Assembly (NCBI RefSeq): GCF_947496075.1
Contig: NZ_CANMBJ010000005.1
Location: forward strand, 62,001-126,000
Reading direction: 5' to 3'
Source of the DNA: an uncultured Tateyamaria sp.
GTDB lineage: Bacteria; Pseudomonadota; Alphaproteobacteria; Rhodobacterales; Rhodobacteraceae
Length of the DNA: 64,000 nt
Part shown: positions 33,902 through 42,345 of the stretch, in pieces
Numbering within the stretch: the stretch's first letter is position 1
Layout of the letters: the number at the start of each line of letters is the position of its first letter
Notes under the pieces: model-generated
What the model was told of the DNA's origin: nothing
Database searches by the model: none
What the model saw: the letters and a program-made list of their open reading frames with translations, nothing else
Position numbers and translations under genes: made by a program

Positions 33902-33920
33902 GGTGCCAAAATTTGTCACC
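33902..33920. promoter_or_regulatory. Candidate operator of the WYL regulator
   Basis: GGTGCCAAAATTTGTCACC is an inverted repeat with 8 of 9 arm positions matching, centred between the divergent RidA and WYL-regulator genes and 21 bases before the regulator start. Likely autoregulation and control of the RidA gene. Motif and position only. Confidence 0.5.
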
Positions 33921-33940
33921 GAATGTGTTACCCTGTGCAC

Positions 33941-34660
33941 ATGAACATTCGACAACGACATGACAGCATCGTGCGCACCCTGCGGCGCAACGGCAGTTCC
34001 ACCATTGATGATCTGGCGCGCGACGTCGGCGCCTCGCGGCGCACCGTGTTGCGCGATATCAGCGCCTTGCGCGACGAAGGCTTTGTCATCCATTCCGAAA
34101 GCGGGCGCGGCGGCGGCATTCAGCTTGATCCGCAATCCATGCAGACAACCGCGCGCCTTGCCGTGTCCGAGGTCTTTGCCCTGTTGATCAGCGTAGCCGC
34201 CATGCGGGCCGCACAGAACCTGCCCTTTTCCGATCTGGCGGACGCAGGGCTGGCCAAGATCGAAAAGTCGCTGCCATCCGACAAGGTCCGCGATCTGCGG
34301 CGGTTTCTGGATTGCCTGCATATCGGTCAACTGTCACCGCAGCAGGATCTGTCCGATCTTGGGCCGATGGATGCGGATCTGCTGCCTGTCTTTGAAACCG
34401 GGTTCCTGCAACGGGTGCATATCCAGTTCGACTATCGCGACGCCAAGGGGAACAAGACACGGCGCAAGGTCGAACCGCAAGCGATGCTGATCCTGCAACC
34501 GTTGTGGTACCTGGTGGCGTGGGATCCGACGCGGGACGATTTCCGCCACTTCAGAATGGACCGCATCAGCCGCCCCGAATGCCTTGAGGATGAACCCTTT
34601 CGCTGGCGGCATGTGCCGTTCGAGGACGATGTTTGCCCCTACAAGGACCTGCCGCGCTAG
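33941..34660 (+). CDS. HTH and WYL domain transcriptional regulator (YafY type)
   Basis: A 239-residue regulator. The N-terminal winged helix (about 1-60) is of DeoR/HTH_11 type: RHDSIVRTLRRNGSSTIDDLARDVGASRRTVLRDISALRDEGFVIHSESGRGGGIQLD. The C-terminal WYL domain (about 145-225) contains QPLWYLVAWDPTRDDFRHFRMDRIS. The ATG at 33941 starts the HTH; the frame is open further upstream but this would overlap the RidA start. WYL domains sense ligands, often nucleotides or nucleic acids. It probably controls the divergent RidA gene. Confidence 0.87.
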   Translation: MNIRQRHDSIVRTLRRNGSSTIDDLARDVGASRRTVLRDISALRDEGFVIHSESGRGGGIQLDPQSMQTTARLAVSEVFALLISVAAMRAAQNLPFSDLADAGLAKIEKSLPSDKVRDLRRFLDCLHIGQLSPQQDLSDLGPMDADLLPVFETGFLQRVHIQFDYRDAKGNKTRRKVEPQAMLILQPLWYLVAWDPTRDDFRHFRMDRISRPECLEDEPFRWRHVPFEDDVCPYKDLPR

Positions 34661-34676
34661 CGGGCGGCCGCAGCCC

Positions 34677-35258
34677 TCAGCTGTCGCCGACCGCATCCCG
34701 CCAATGCCGGCGGCACAGCGATACATAGGTCTCGTTTCCACCAATCTGCACCTGCGCGCCGTCTGTGATCGCGCGGCCCTCGACATCCTGCCGGATCACC
34801 ATCGTCGCCTTCTTTCCGCAATGGCAGATCGTGCGCACCTCGCGCATCTCGTCGGCCAGCGCCAGCAGCGTGGCAGACCCGGGAAAAAGCTTGCCGCGGA
34901 AATCCACCCGCAACCCGTAGCACATCACCGGCATTCGCAGATCATCGACGGCGCGGGCAAGCTGCCACACCTGATCTTCGGTCAGGAACTGCGCTTCGTC
35001 GACGAAGACACAGGCGACAGGCCCCTCTGTTTGCCGTGCGACAAGCTTTTCGAACAGATCGTCGGCGGTTGTGAACGTGTCAGCCTCTGCCCCGATCCCG
35101 ATCCGCGAGGCAATGCGCCCCGCTCCGGCACGATCATCAAAGGATGCGGTCAGCAGATAGGGGTCCATCCCCCGCTCACGATAGTTGTGAGCGGCCTGCA
35201 ACAGCACGGTCGATTTGCCCGCGTTCATGGTGGAGTAGTGAAAATAAAGCTTCGCCAT
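34677..35258 (-). CDS. tdk: Thymidine kinase (type II)
   Basis: A 193-residue thymidine kinase, phosphorylating thymidine to dTMP with ATP in the salvage pathway. The P-loop is STMNAGKST near the N-terminus. The Walker B-like region is CVFVDEAQFL, followed by YGLRVDFRGKLFPGS (lasso and substrate region). Zinc ligands appear in ICHCGKKA and SLCRRHW. The start at 35258 begins the conserved AKLYFHYSTMNAGK; an upstream in-frame ATG at 35294 is possible. Single gene. Confidence 0.93.
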   Translation of the reverse strand: MAKLYFHYSTMNAGKSTVLLQAAHNYRERGMDPYLLTASFDDRAGAGRIASRIGIGAEADTFTTADDLFEKLVARQTEGPVACVFVDEAQFLTEDQVWQLARAVDDLRMPVMCYGLRVDFRGKLFPGSATLLALADEMREVRTICHCGKKATMVIRQDVEGRAITDGAQVQIGGNETYVSLCRRHWRDAVGDS

Positions 35259-35294
35259 GGGCGGCTGCATAATTCGGTCGGCATGCCTGGGCAA

Positions 35295-35684
35295 GACCAG
35301 GTGGGTGCAAGGGCCGCGCGCATGATCTTGTCGCCTGCGTCACAAGCCCCTGCGCCGCTTCGGCACTGGGTTACGATGAAATGGGCAACGGATGCTTGCG
35401 CGCCCGATTTGGGGATGATGCCCACCCCGATACTCAAAACCGCCGACGGACCCGCCACACCTGCTGCCGGTCAGACCGGCCTGTCGCCCCCACGGGACAG
35501 AGGATGTGGCAGACCCCACCCGAACCCGGCGCTTGGGGGCACCGGGCACTTGTTACATCCCGAAAACCACTGGGATGCTTTTAAAAATGACATTTGCTGG
35601 CTAGACGATTAATGGGAAAAGACCGGCCAAGTTCCCCCGCATAGGTGGTTGAACTGAGGCTTTGCGCAGTAAGGGGGCGGGCTT
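35295..35684. other. 390-bp intergenic region without a convincing gene
   Basis: Open frames here are short, overlap on both strands and lack ribosome sites. One hairpin is worth noting: CATCCC with GGGATG (35556-35577) followed by CTTTT on the plus strand, which looks like a weak terminator with no annotated gene before it. The end of the region (about 35640-35684) must hold the promoter and GGGGGCGGG leader of the next gene. Confidence 0.4.
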
Positions 35685-36140
35685 ATGACCGTTGGCAGTT
35701 ATTTAAAAAAACACACCGAGTCCTTGGTAAAGGATGTCGGGATCGAAGCGGCATGCAAACTGACCGGCAAGTCCAAGGCGACCCTGGGCCGATACTACTC
35801 CGACAACGAAGAGCACTCGGATCGCTTCATGCCCGTCGACGCGGTGATCGCATTGGAAGAAGCGGCAAGCTACCCGCACGTCACCGGCGCGCTGGCCGAA
35901 CTGCAAGGCATCACGCTCAGCCACGATGACCGCCGCCCCAATTCTGACCGTCCCGGTGGTGTGAATTCCGACGTGATCGCGCTCAGCCAACGCTTTGCCA
36001 TGTTGATGACCGAATACCAGCAATCGATCGAAGATGGCGTGATCACGGTCAACGAAGCCAAGCGGTTGTTGAAAGAAACGACCTTGCTGCAACAGGTGCT
36101 GATCGACATGAAACTGCACCTCGAGGATGAAAGTGCCTGA
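35685..36140 (+). CDS. Small putative DNA-binding protein, phage-CII-like in layout
   Basis: A 151-residue soluble protein. Its first 45 residues ([38 protein letters not shown]) look like a helix-turn-helix, with the turn at [11 protein letters not shown], as in CII-like or excisionase-like activators. The C-terminal third ([46 protein letters not shown]) is helical and probably mediates oligomerisation. The gene overlaps arsH by 14 bases, so the two are probably co-translated. I infer a regulator but cannot name a family with certainty. Confidence 0.65.
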   Translation: MTVGSYLKKHTESLVKDVGIEAACKLTGKSKATLGRYYSDNEEHSDRFMPVDAVIALEEAASYPHVTGALAELQGITLSHDDRRPNSDRPGGVNSDVIALSQRFAMLMTEYQQSIEDGVITVNEAKRLLKETTLLQQVLIDMKLHLEDESA

Positions 36141-36846
36141 GGATCTTCCGGCCCTTGTGGCCGAAGCGTTGCCGCAGATCGATACAGATGCCTTGCGCGC
36201 ACCCGATGATCCGGGTCATCCACCGCGCATCCTGCTGCTTTACGGCTCGCTGCGCGATGTCAGCTATTCCCGCCGCGCTGCCGAAGAAGCGGCCCGTATT
36301 CTAAGGCATTTGGGCTGCGAAACACAGCTATTCGACCCGTCCGGCCTGCCCCTTGTCGATGATGCCGACGGGGATCACCCCAAGGTGGTCGAACTGCGTG
36401 AACTGGCGACATGGTCCGAAGGCATGGTCTGGTCCAGCCCCGAACGCCACGGCGCCATGACCGGCCTGATGAAGACCCAGATCGACTGGCTACCCCTTTC
36501 CATGAAAGGCGGCATTCGCCCCACGCAGGGCAAGACGCTGGCCGTCATGCAGGTGTCCGGCGGATCACAAAGCTTCAATGCGGTAAACCAGATGCGTATC
36601 CTGGGCCGCTGGATGCGAATGGTCACCATCCCCAACCAATCCAGTATCGCCAAGGCGTGGCTGGAATTCGAGGACGGACGCCTGCCCGAGGGGCCGTTCT
36701 ATCGCCGAGTCGTTGACGTGATGGAAGAGCTGGTGAAATTCACCTGGATGGTGCGGGGGCGTCAGGACTATCTGGTCGATCGCTATTCCGAACGGGCTGA
36801 AAGCGTCGAGGACGTGCACAAGCGGGTGTCGCTGAAAAAGCTGTAA
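36127..36846 (+). CDS. arsH: ArsH family NADPH-dependent FMN reductase
   Basis: A 239-residue flavodoxin-fold protein of the ArsH family. The FMN-phosphate loop is [21 protein letters not shown]. Typical family segments are [26 protein letters not shown] and [24 protein letters not shown], with [11 protein letters not shown] further on. ArsH enzymes oxidise trivalent organoarsenicals or reduce quinones and azo dyes using NADPH. No arsR, arsB or arsC gene lies in this window, so it is detached from a classical arsenic operon. It overlaps the upstream small regulator gene. Confidence 0.9.
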   Translation: MKVPEDLPALVAEALPQIDTDALRAPDDPGHPPRILLLYGSLRDVSYSRRAAEEAARILRHLGCETQLFDPSGLPLVDDADGDHPKVVELRELATWSEGMVWSSPERHGAMTGLMKTQIDWLPLSMKGGIRPTQGKTLAVMQVSGGSQSFNAVNQMRILGRWMRMVTIPNQSSIAKAWLEFEDGRLPEGPFYRRVVDVMEELVKFTWMVRGRQDYLVDRYSERAESVEDVHKRVSLKKL

Positions 36847-36903
36847 CTCTGCGAAGGTCAGAGCAAACCGCGACGGATTATCAGGGTCGGCAACCTCGAA
36901 TTC

Positions 36904-37881
36904 CTACCGTCTGGCCTCACTGAGCGGACCAATCACCTCGATCCGGTTGGTCCACACATAGCCATCAAAAGCGTCCGGGACCTTGCCAAAGGCATCTGCG
37001 TCATCGATCCCGGTCGAAAACCCCGACCCGTCGTAGGGACCGGCCAGAATGACATCGGTTCCAACCGCCTCGAAACGACGGGTGAAGCGATGCGGCCATC
37101 CCCATAAAAAGCCTGCATAGTTTTGCGGAATCATGACGATCGTGTTGCGACAACTCTCCGGCACATAGCCACTCCAGCCTAGCATGAAGTACCGAACGAG
37201 GCAGGCCTGCAAAGAGGATCTATCGAATCCGCGCAGGTCAGTCGTTGCCTCCAATGCCACCCGCGTGGGTGGCCGTCCGCCATAGACACCATAAACCTGC
37301 GCGCGCGCCTCTGGCTTTTGCAGCATCATGGCAAGCGCTACGCCCTCCTCGTAACGACGACTTTTGAAATTGACAAGGAATTGTCCCGCCATGTTCTCGG
37401 CGAACACTTGGTCCAGTGACGGCATCAACCCAGTCCCTTGTCCGCGTAAGGGATAGGTGCCTGTGCCATCATCAATCCGATAGCCGATATCAAGGCCCTG
37501 AAGCTCGGCAAAACTCTGTTTATGCGTAACGCCTGTTCCGTCAGTGCGACAATCCACCGTCCTATCATGGAAGACGGCAAACACATCGTCAGGCGTCAGA
37601 TGAACATCGATTTCCACAACATCCGCTCCCAAGCGAAATGCCTCTTGCATGGAGGGCAGCGTGTTCTCGACGAAAGCATGTTCAATAGGCTCAACCGGCG
37701 ACGCGTGACAGGCATCATTCGACCTGTCGGACCCGGTATAGATGTGATGAACGCCCCGATGGGCGATTACACGGGTTTTATGCTGATCCACCCCAGCGAC
37801 AAAAAGCGACGTGTTCGCCCCCCACACGCCCAACACCAGAAGCAAAGCCACACAGGTCAGTCGTTTCATTATGCGCCGCAT
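36904..37881 (-). CDS. Glycerophosphodiester phosphodiesterase family protein, membrane-anchored or secreted
   Basis: A 325-residue GDPD-domain protein with an N-terminal hydrophobic segment (LTCVALLLVLGVWGANTSLFVAG) acting as signal or anchor. Active-site motifs are RVIAHRGVHH, ENTLPSMQEAFRLGADVVEIDVHLTPD and AVFHDRTVDCRTDGTG. Between the catalytic His41-Arg42 and the ENT motif there is a longer loop with a Cys than usual (YTGSDRSNDACHAS). It probably hydrolyses glycerophosphodiesters in the periplasm. The C-terminal ~100 residues diverge from standard GlpQ/UgpQ enzymes. No clear ribosome site; start at 37881 or 37869. Confidence 0.82.
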   Translation of the reverse strand: MRRIMKRLTCVALLLVLGVWGANTSLFVAGVDQHKTRVIAHRGVHHIYTGSDRSNDACHASPVEPIEHAFVENTLPSMQEAFRLGADVVEIDVHLTPDDVFAVFHDRTVDCRTDGTGVTHKQSFAELQGLDIGYRIDDGTGTYPLRGQGTGLMPSLDQVFAENMAGQFLVNFKSRRYEEGVALAMMLQKPEARAQVYGVYGGRPPTRVALEATTDLRGFDRSSLQACLVRYFMLGWSGYVPESCRNTIVMIPQNYAGFLWGWPHRFTRRFEAVGTDVILAGPYDGSGFSTGIDDADAFGKVPDAFDGYVWTNRIEVIGPLSEARR

Positions 37882-38306
37882 GGCTGGACACTAGAACGCG
37901 TGCAGACGTGTTGAAACGGCGAAAACAAACCTGCGCGCGGCAAGAGCAAGGATACGCCGGATTGCCATCAAGCGCGCCCAAGTGGTGGGTCGCAGCTTGC
38001 CATCAATCGTCACTGGTCCAATCGGTTTTAAAGCTGGCGCTGATTATTGCGTGGTCGAGCGCCTTATGGTCTCACGGTCACGTCTTCCAGTTGCAGTTTT
38101 CCTGCTACAACAGCGATCAATGCGGAACCGAGCGAGGCTTTTTCCAACACCTTGCCCGCTGCCGGGACGCAGGATGCGTTACGCGTGGTTAAAATCGTCC
38201 TTCCGGACCGTGCGGCGATCAACCCACTGATCCCACGCTCAGAACTGCAAAAGGTAAATTCCCGCCAAACCCGCCGAACGCCTTGTCCCCGCGGGGACAC
38301 ATCGCC
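37882..38306. other. 425-bp intergenic region, no gene identified
   Basis: No open frame here has a ribosome site and recognisable product. Short frames exist on both strands (for example 38064-38300 on the minus strand) but match nothing I know. The composition is more AT-rich than the flanking genes, which could mark a decayed gene or a small RNA. A copy of the TGTCCCCGCGGGGACA palindrome lies at the right end, just beyond the 2-hydroxyacid dehydrogenase stop. Confidence 0.4.
38284..38299. repeat. Intergenic palindrome TGTCCCCGCGGGGACA (copy 2)
   Basis: Perfect 16-bp palindrome 8 bases past the stop of the minus-strand dehydrogenase gene. The core is the same as copies 1 and 3. On the minus strand it is preceded by GATG, as in copy 1. 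Confidence 0.8.
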
Positions 38307-39257
38307 CTAAACCGCGTTTGGAAGCGGTTTTTCGTCCAGAAACGCTACGATATTCTCCACTGCCATCAGCCCCATCGCCTCCCGCACCTCAAGCGCAGCA
38401 GTGCCCAGATGCGGCAGCAAAGTCACGTTCTCCAAGGCCCGCAAGGCCTCCGGCACGGCAGGTTCATGTTCATAAACATCCAGCCCAGCGCCACCAATGG
38501 ACCCGGTGTCTAGGGCTGCGATCAAGGCGGCCTCGTCCACCACATCCCCGCGCGCGATGTTGACCAGATGCGCATGGCCCTGCATCGCCTCCAGCACGTG
38601 CGCATCAATCAAATGGCGCGTGTCCGTCCCCCCGGGGACAGCAACCACCAGCACATCGACAGACGCCGCAAGGTCGGACAATTCCTTGACCCGCTCAGCC
38701 TGAAAACCAAGGTCCTTCTTGGACCGGTTGAAATACGACACGTCCATTCCGAACCCGAAATGGCACCGATGGGCAATGGCTTGCCCGATCCGTCCCATCC
38801 CGACAATGCCGACCCGCTTGCCCGTCACATGCAGGCCCAGCATCTGCGTCGGATGCCAGCCGGGCCACGCCCCCGCCCGCACAAGCCGTTCGCCCTCCGC
38901 CGCGCGGCGTGCTGACATCAGGATCAACATCATCCCGATATCCGCAGTCGCATCGGTCACAGCGCCGGGCGTGTTGGTGACGGCGATCCCCTTGGCCTGC
39001 GCTGCCGCCGCGTCGATGTGGTTGTAGCCGACCCCGAAATTGGCCAGCAGCTTGCAGCGTGGTGCAGCAACATCGGCAAACACTTCGGCCGAAAACGCGT
39101 CCCCCAAGGTCGGCAGAACCATGTCAAAATCCGTCAAAGCGCGCCGCAACTCGTCCGCCGTCAAAGGCAGAGTCTCTGTCCGCACTTCCACGTCGCATCG
39201 ATCCTGCGCCGCCCGCACCACGCTGTCCGGCAAGGGGCGTGTGATCCACAATTTCAT
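38307..39257 (-). CDS. D-2-hydroxyacid dehydrogenase (glyoxylate/hydroxypyruvate reductase-like)
   Basis: A 316-residue NAD(P)-dependent D-isomer-specific 2-hydroxyacid dehydrogenase. The nucleotide motif is GKRVGIVGMGRIGQAIAHR. The catalytic Arg is in VNIARGDVVDE, the Glu in GLDVYEHEP, and the His in LLPHLGTA. The sequence NFGVGYNHIDAAAAQAKGIAVTNTPG is typical of glyoxylate/hydroxypyruvate reductases. It overlaps by one base with the CsaA-like gene and appears in one transcript with proC and that gene. Exact 2-oxo acid substrate not determined. Confidence 0.87.
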   Translation of the reverse strand: MKLWITRPLPDSVVRAAQDRCDVEVRTETLPLTADELRRALTDFDMVLPTLGDAFSAEVFADVAAPRCKLLANFGVGYNHIDAAAAQAKGIAVTNTPGAVTDATADIGMMLILMSARRAAEGERLVRAGAWPGWHPTQMLGLHVTGKRVGIVGMGRIGQAIAHRCHFGFGMDVSYFNRSKKDLGFQAERVKELSDLAASVDVLVVAVPGGTDTRHLIDAHVLEAMQGHAHLVNIARGDVVDEAALIAALDTGSIGGAGLDVYEHEPAVPEALRALENVTLLPHLGTAALEVREAMGLMAVENIVAFLDEKPLPNAV

Positions 39258-39595
39258 CAGTGCATCCGCCCGCCGACCGGCACGTCCTTGTCGGGTATGG
39301 CCAGCACGATGTCTCCGTGGTCATCGGGAAACCCGAGGACCAGAACCTCGGACATGAAGGGGCCGATCTGGCGCGGGGGAAAGTTCACCACGGCCATTAC
39401 CTGACGGCCCACCAACGCCTCGGGGTCGTAGTGCACGGTCACCTGGGCCGAGGTCTTGCGCTCGCCCAGATCATCGCCGAAATCGACCCACATCTTGATG
39501 GCGGGCTTGCGCGCCTCCGGGAAGGGTTCGGCTCGCACCACACGGCCCACGCGGATGTCGACCTTCATGAAATCATCGAACGAAATCTCAGCCAC
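39257..39595 (-). CDS. tRNA-binding domain protein, CsaA-like
   Basis: A 112-residue single OB-fold protein of the tRNA_bind family (CsaA). It begins VAEISFDDFMKVDIRVGRVVRAEPFPEARKPA and ends VLVLGFPDDHGDIVLAIPDKDVPVGGRMH, both typical. The start is a GTG at 39595, where AAAGGAG is well spaced; this overlaps the proC stop by 8 bases. CsaA proteins bind tRNA and have been proposed as chaperones in protein export. It is in a tight transcript between proC and the 2-hydroxyacid dehydrogenase gene. Confidence 0.87.
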   Translation of the reverse strand: MAEISFDDFMKVDIRVGRVVRAEPFPEARKPAIKMWVDFGDDLGERKTSAQVTVHYDPEALVGRQVMAVVNFPPRQIGPFMSEVLVLGFPDDHGDIVLAIPDKDVPVGGRMH

Positions 39596-40400
39596 GGGCC
39601 AGCTCCTTTGATCGTGTTGTGGCTGCTTCAACAGCGCGCGGTAACAGGCTGGGAAAGCCCACCTTTTCGTCCATCAACACCTCTAGCGCTGCCTGCGTTG
39701 TTCCATTGGGGCTGGTGACGTTGACGCGCAATTGCGAGGGATCTTCATCGGCCTTCATCGCCAAATGCCCAGCCCCAGCAACCGTCGCTTTTGCCAGCTG
39801 CATCGCCAGATCCTCGGGCAAGCCCTGCGCCACACCGCCAGCGGCCAGAGTTTCAATCAAATGAAAGACATAGGCCGGACCAGAGCCACTGACGCCGGTG
39901 ACCGCATCCATTTGCTCTTCACTGTCCAGACGAACCACTTCCCCGACTGCAGAGAGCAGCATTTCCGCCTCGTCCAGCGCGCCCTGCCCGGCATCGTTGG
40001 CACAGATGGCCGTGATCCCTCGGCTAACGGCGGCGGGGGTGTTGGGCATCGCGCGAACGATTGGGCTGGCGGTGCCAAATGCCTCTTCGAACGCAGACAA
40101 AGGCGTTCCTGCGGCCACAGACACAAACGCCGTGTCCCGACCGCCAAAGGCAGCGATGGCGGGCAAGGCATCGCCCATCATCTGCGGTTTTACGGCGATA
40201 AGAATGACGGCGGGTTCAGGGGGCAAATCGGTGTTCACGTGGACGCCGGTTGATTGCACCCATGGCGATGGCGCTGGGTCTTGCACCCAAACTGAGGTCG
40301 CAGGCAGGCCCCGCTCAAGCCATCCGGCGAGCATCGCCGATCCCATTTTACCGCAGCCCAGAAGCACGAGGCCCCGGGCTGCAATCCGACTGTCTTGCAT
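39588..40400 (-). CDS. proC: Pyrroline-5-carboxylate reductase
   Basis: A 270-residue enzyme that reduces 1-pyrroline-5-carboxylate to proline, the last step of proline synthesis. The N-terminal Rossmann motif is LVLLGCGKMGSAMLAGW, followed by ILIAVKPQMM and IVRAMPNTPA. The C-terminal dimer domain carries the ProC signature around AVTGVSGSGPAYVFHLIETLAAGGV and NVTSPNGTTQAALEVL. Length is normal. It is upstream of, and overlaps, the CsaA-like gene, and is preceded by the YbjN gene at 29 bases. Confidence 0.93.
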   Translation of the reverse strand: MQDSRIAARGLVLLGCGKMGSAMLAGWLERGLPATSVWVQDPAPSPWVQSTGVHVNTDLPPEPAVILIAVKPQMMGDALPAIAAFGGRDTAFVSVAAGTPLSAFEEAFGTASPIVRAMPNTPAAVSRGITAICANDAGQGALDEAEMLLSAVGEVVRLDSEEQMDAVTGVSGSGPAYVFHLIETLAAGGVAQGLPEDLAMQLAKATVAGAGHLAMKADEDPSQLRVNVTSPNGTTQAALEVLMDEKVGFPSLLPRAVEAATTRSKELARG

Positions 40401-40429
40401 GAAATCCCCCGTTCGTTCAGGGGCGCAGG

Positions 40430-40930
40430 TTAGGCGCGGCCATAAGCCTCCGCAATAGCGACCTGCATCGCATCTTTGGGTGTCCGGTCGCCCCAGACTA
40501 GAAGCTGCAGCGCGGGGTAGTAGCGCTCTGCACTCATCACCGCCGCACCAATCATCGTGTCGATCTGGTCAGCGCTGGCCATCTGGCCGCCCGACAGGAC
40601 AAGACCGTAGCGGTACACCATCAGCTTTTGCTCTTGCCAATAGGTAAACGCACCCGCCCAGCATTGATCATTCACGAGGTTCAGAAGCTCATAAAGCCCG
40701 CCGAGTTTTTCCTCCGGCGGCTCCATTTCGAAAGTGCAGACCATGCGGAGCGTTTCGTCATAGCCGGACCAAGCAAGCGTAATGGAATAAGTGCGCCACT
40801 GTCCTTCGACGGCCATTGCGATCTGGTCATCGGCAATACGGTCGAAATCCCACTCGTGGTGTTCGGCCAGATGCTCGACGATGTCGATGGGATGAATTTC
40901 GTCTTCCAGGAACTGCTCGGAAAGTGCCAT
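40430..40930 (-). CDS. YbjN domain-containing protein
   Basis: A 166-residue soluble protein of the YbjN family (type III secretion chaperone-like fold). Seen segments are IVEHLAEHHEWDFDRIADDQIAMAVEGQWRTYSITLAW and LYELLNLVNDQCWAGAFTYWQEQKLMVYRYGLVLSG. It is acidic with no membrane region. Family members influence stress responses and motility in enterobacteria, but the molecular role is unsettled. It probably heads the transcript containing proC. Confidence 0.8.
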   Translation of the reverse strand: MALSEQFLEDEIHPIDIVEHLAEHHEWDFDRIADDQIAMAVEGQWRTYSITLAWSGYDETLRMVCTFEMEPPEEKLGGLYELLNLVNDQCWAGAFTYWQEQKLMVYRYGLVLSGGQMASADQIDTMIGAAVMSAERYYPALQLLVWGDRTPKDAMQVAIAEAYGRA

Positions 40931-41360
40931 GGTGCCACCTCTTATTCGCTAGTAGCGCGTGGGGCTGGCAGCGCCCCAAGCGCTAGGTGCCTGCTCTAGA
41001 AACCGGGGCGATCCCCCGTGCTTCTACAAGATATGGTGACGACGGTGCGGCCATCTGGCAACCCTTTATTTGGGGATAAGCCCAATAAGTTGGGGAGAAG
41101 TCGGTTTCGCAGGCAAGATCGAGGGGTCGAAGAACCAGTCACCGAAACAGCCATCCTACGCGCCGTACACGCTGGGCATGTATCCCGTTGGCCAAGAAGG
41201 CGGGCTTTCGCCACTTTGTGGCAGGCGGGAGTGTCCGGCACTTTGCACCCTTCTGCACCTCACCTACGATCAAACTGCGGGCAAAGGCCTGTTTCAAACC
41301 GGGGTAGAGCCAGCAGTGCCAGCGCGCTTGCCTTCCGCTCTGTGACTGGCAGAGGGAGCC
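40931..41360. other. 430-bp intergenic region, no gene identified
   Basis: Several overlapping open frames run through this stretch on both strands, none with a ribosome site or known pattern. Codon third positions do not show the strong G/C preference seen in neighbouring genes. It must contain the promoters of both divergent genes. I see no RNA gene. Confidence 0.35.
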
Positions 41361-42257
41361 ATGACCAAGGTCCAGGAGTTTTTTCAAGAATGCGTGGATG
41401 AGTTGCGACCGCATGGTTGGTTTGCTGCTTCAACATTCGACACAATTGAGGGTGTGATGAAGGCCTATAGGGCCGACATCCTTTATGGTGAAGAATTTGA
41501 AGCCATCGACGAGCTGTTCGAAGACATGCGCAGTTACTACTTCGCAGGCTTGCTGGCACTTGATCGGAAGTGCTGTACCCACTTCAACATGAAGAAGGCC
41601 GGCGCGGAAGGCGGCAAAGGGTACTACCAAGCGCTGGTCCAACACCTTGTCAGCTGCTTTGCGGACGATGTTGTCGCCGTCGAGGACTGGACGCTTGCGG
41701 AGCAGGGTTTCGCAAACATCGTTCCGGTGCATGTGTCGGCGACCCTGCGATCCGAATGGGTTGCCGATGGCGACGACGCAAAACGAGTGGAGATAGACCA
41801 AAGTTTTGCACCGATGCGATCATGGTCAGACTACGAGTTCGTCGCACAGCTTGTGCAGCGTCTTTTGGGAGACAAACGCCATCAAATGCTGTCACGGCCC
41901 GGAATAGACGAGGAGTGGGCACTTTTTATTTTCCCGCCGAACAAAGCCGGGGCTGACGCCCTGATGCGGTTGGAAAAGAAGCTGTTTCGCAAGAACGAGC
42001 GCAGCGAGTTTTGGACGCATCCTGTCCAAGACCTTCCACAACCGACGGAAGCGAATATCAACGATATCATGCGTACAGCCGGTTACGATGTCGAACTGGT
42101 CGAAGATGGTTTTGGCGGACAGACTGTTCAGGTCAGGTCGAAACAGTTCTTGGGCATCCCTGTCCGCGTCTGGATGATCTTCGTGCTGCTATTGATTGTG
42201 GTTATTATCAATATCGAAAGGATCGCCCAGCTGTTTGGGATTCCGATCTCCGTCTGA
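41361..42257 (+). CDS. Hypothetical protein with C-terminal membrane anchor
   Basis: A 298-residue protein of unknown family. The bulk (1-265) is soluble, acidic and contains two Cys in tandem (DRKCCTHFN), a FFPP-like motif (LFIFPPNKAGADALMRLEKKLFRKNERSEFWTHP) and many aromatic residues. The last 30 residues hold one hydrophobic helix (VWMIFVLLLIVVIINIERI), giving a tail-anchored topology with the soluble domain in the cytoplasm. GAGGGAGCC precedes the ATG at 41361. Base composition is slightly less GC-rich than its neighbours. It is transcribed alone and ends before a strong terminator. Confidence 0.7.
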   Translation: MTKVQEFFQECVDELRPHGWFAASTFDTIEGVMKAYRADILYGEEFEAIDELFEDMRSYYFAGLLALDRKCCTHFNMKKAGAEGGKGYYQALVQHLVSCFADDVVAVEDWTLAEQGFANIVPVHVSATLRSEWVADGDDAKRVEIDQSFAPMRSWSDYEFVAQLVQRLLGDKRHQMLSRPGIDEEWALFIFPPNKAGADALMRLEKKLFRKNERSEFWTHPVQDLPQPTEANINDIMRTAGYDVELVEDGFGGQTVQVRSKQFLGIPVRVWMIFVLLLIVVIINIERIAQLFGIPISV

Positions 42258-42296
42258 GGCACCCCTCTGTTCGCAGACAGCCAACGCCGCACCAAC

Positions 42297-42330
42297 AAAA
42301 AAAGCCCGGCGTGGACCGGGCTTTCTGTTC
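42297..42330. terminator. Bidirectional terminator
   Basis: AAAGCCCGG, a six-base loop, then CCGGGCTTT form a perfect 9-bp stem (42301-42324). An A-run precedes it and T-rich sequence follows. It sits between the convergent hypothetical and UbiK genes and would stop transcription from both. Confidence 0.88.
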
Positions 42331-42345
42331 GGACGGTGGTCGCGC

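Noticed and set aside
34584-35612. 342-codon plus-strand frame across thymidine kinase
   Set aside because: Antisense of a clear thymidine kinase gene and of a gap; no motif or ribosome site.
38631-38642. CCCCCCGGGGACA in the 2-hydroxyacid dehydrogenase gene as a fourth palindrome copy
   Set aside because: The left arm differs (GTCCGTCCCCCC) and it is inside a coding region, so it is not counted as a copy.
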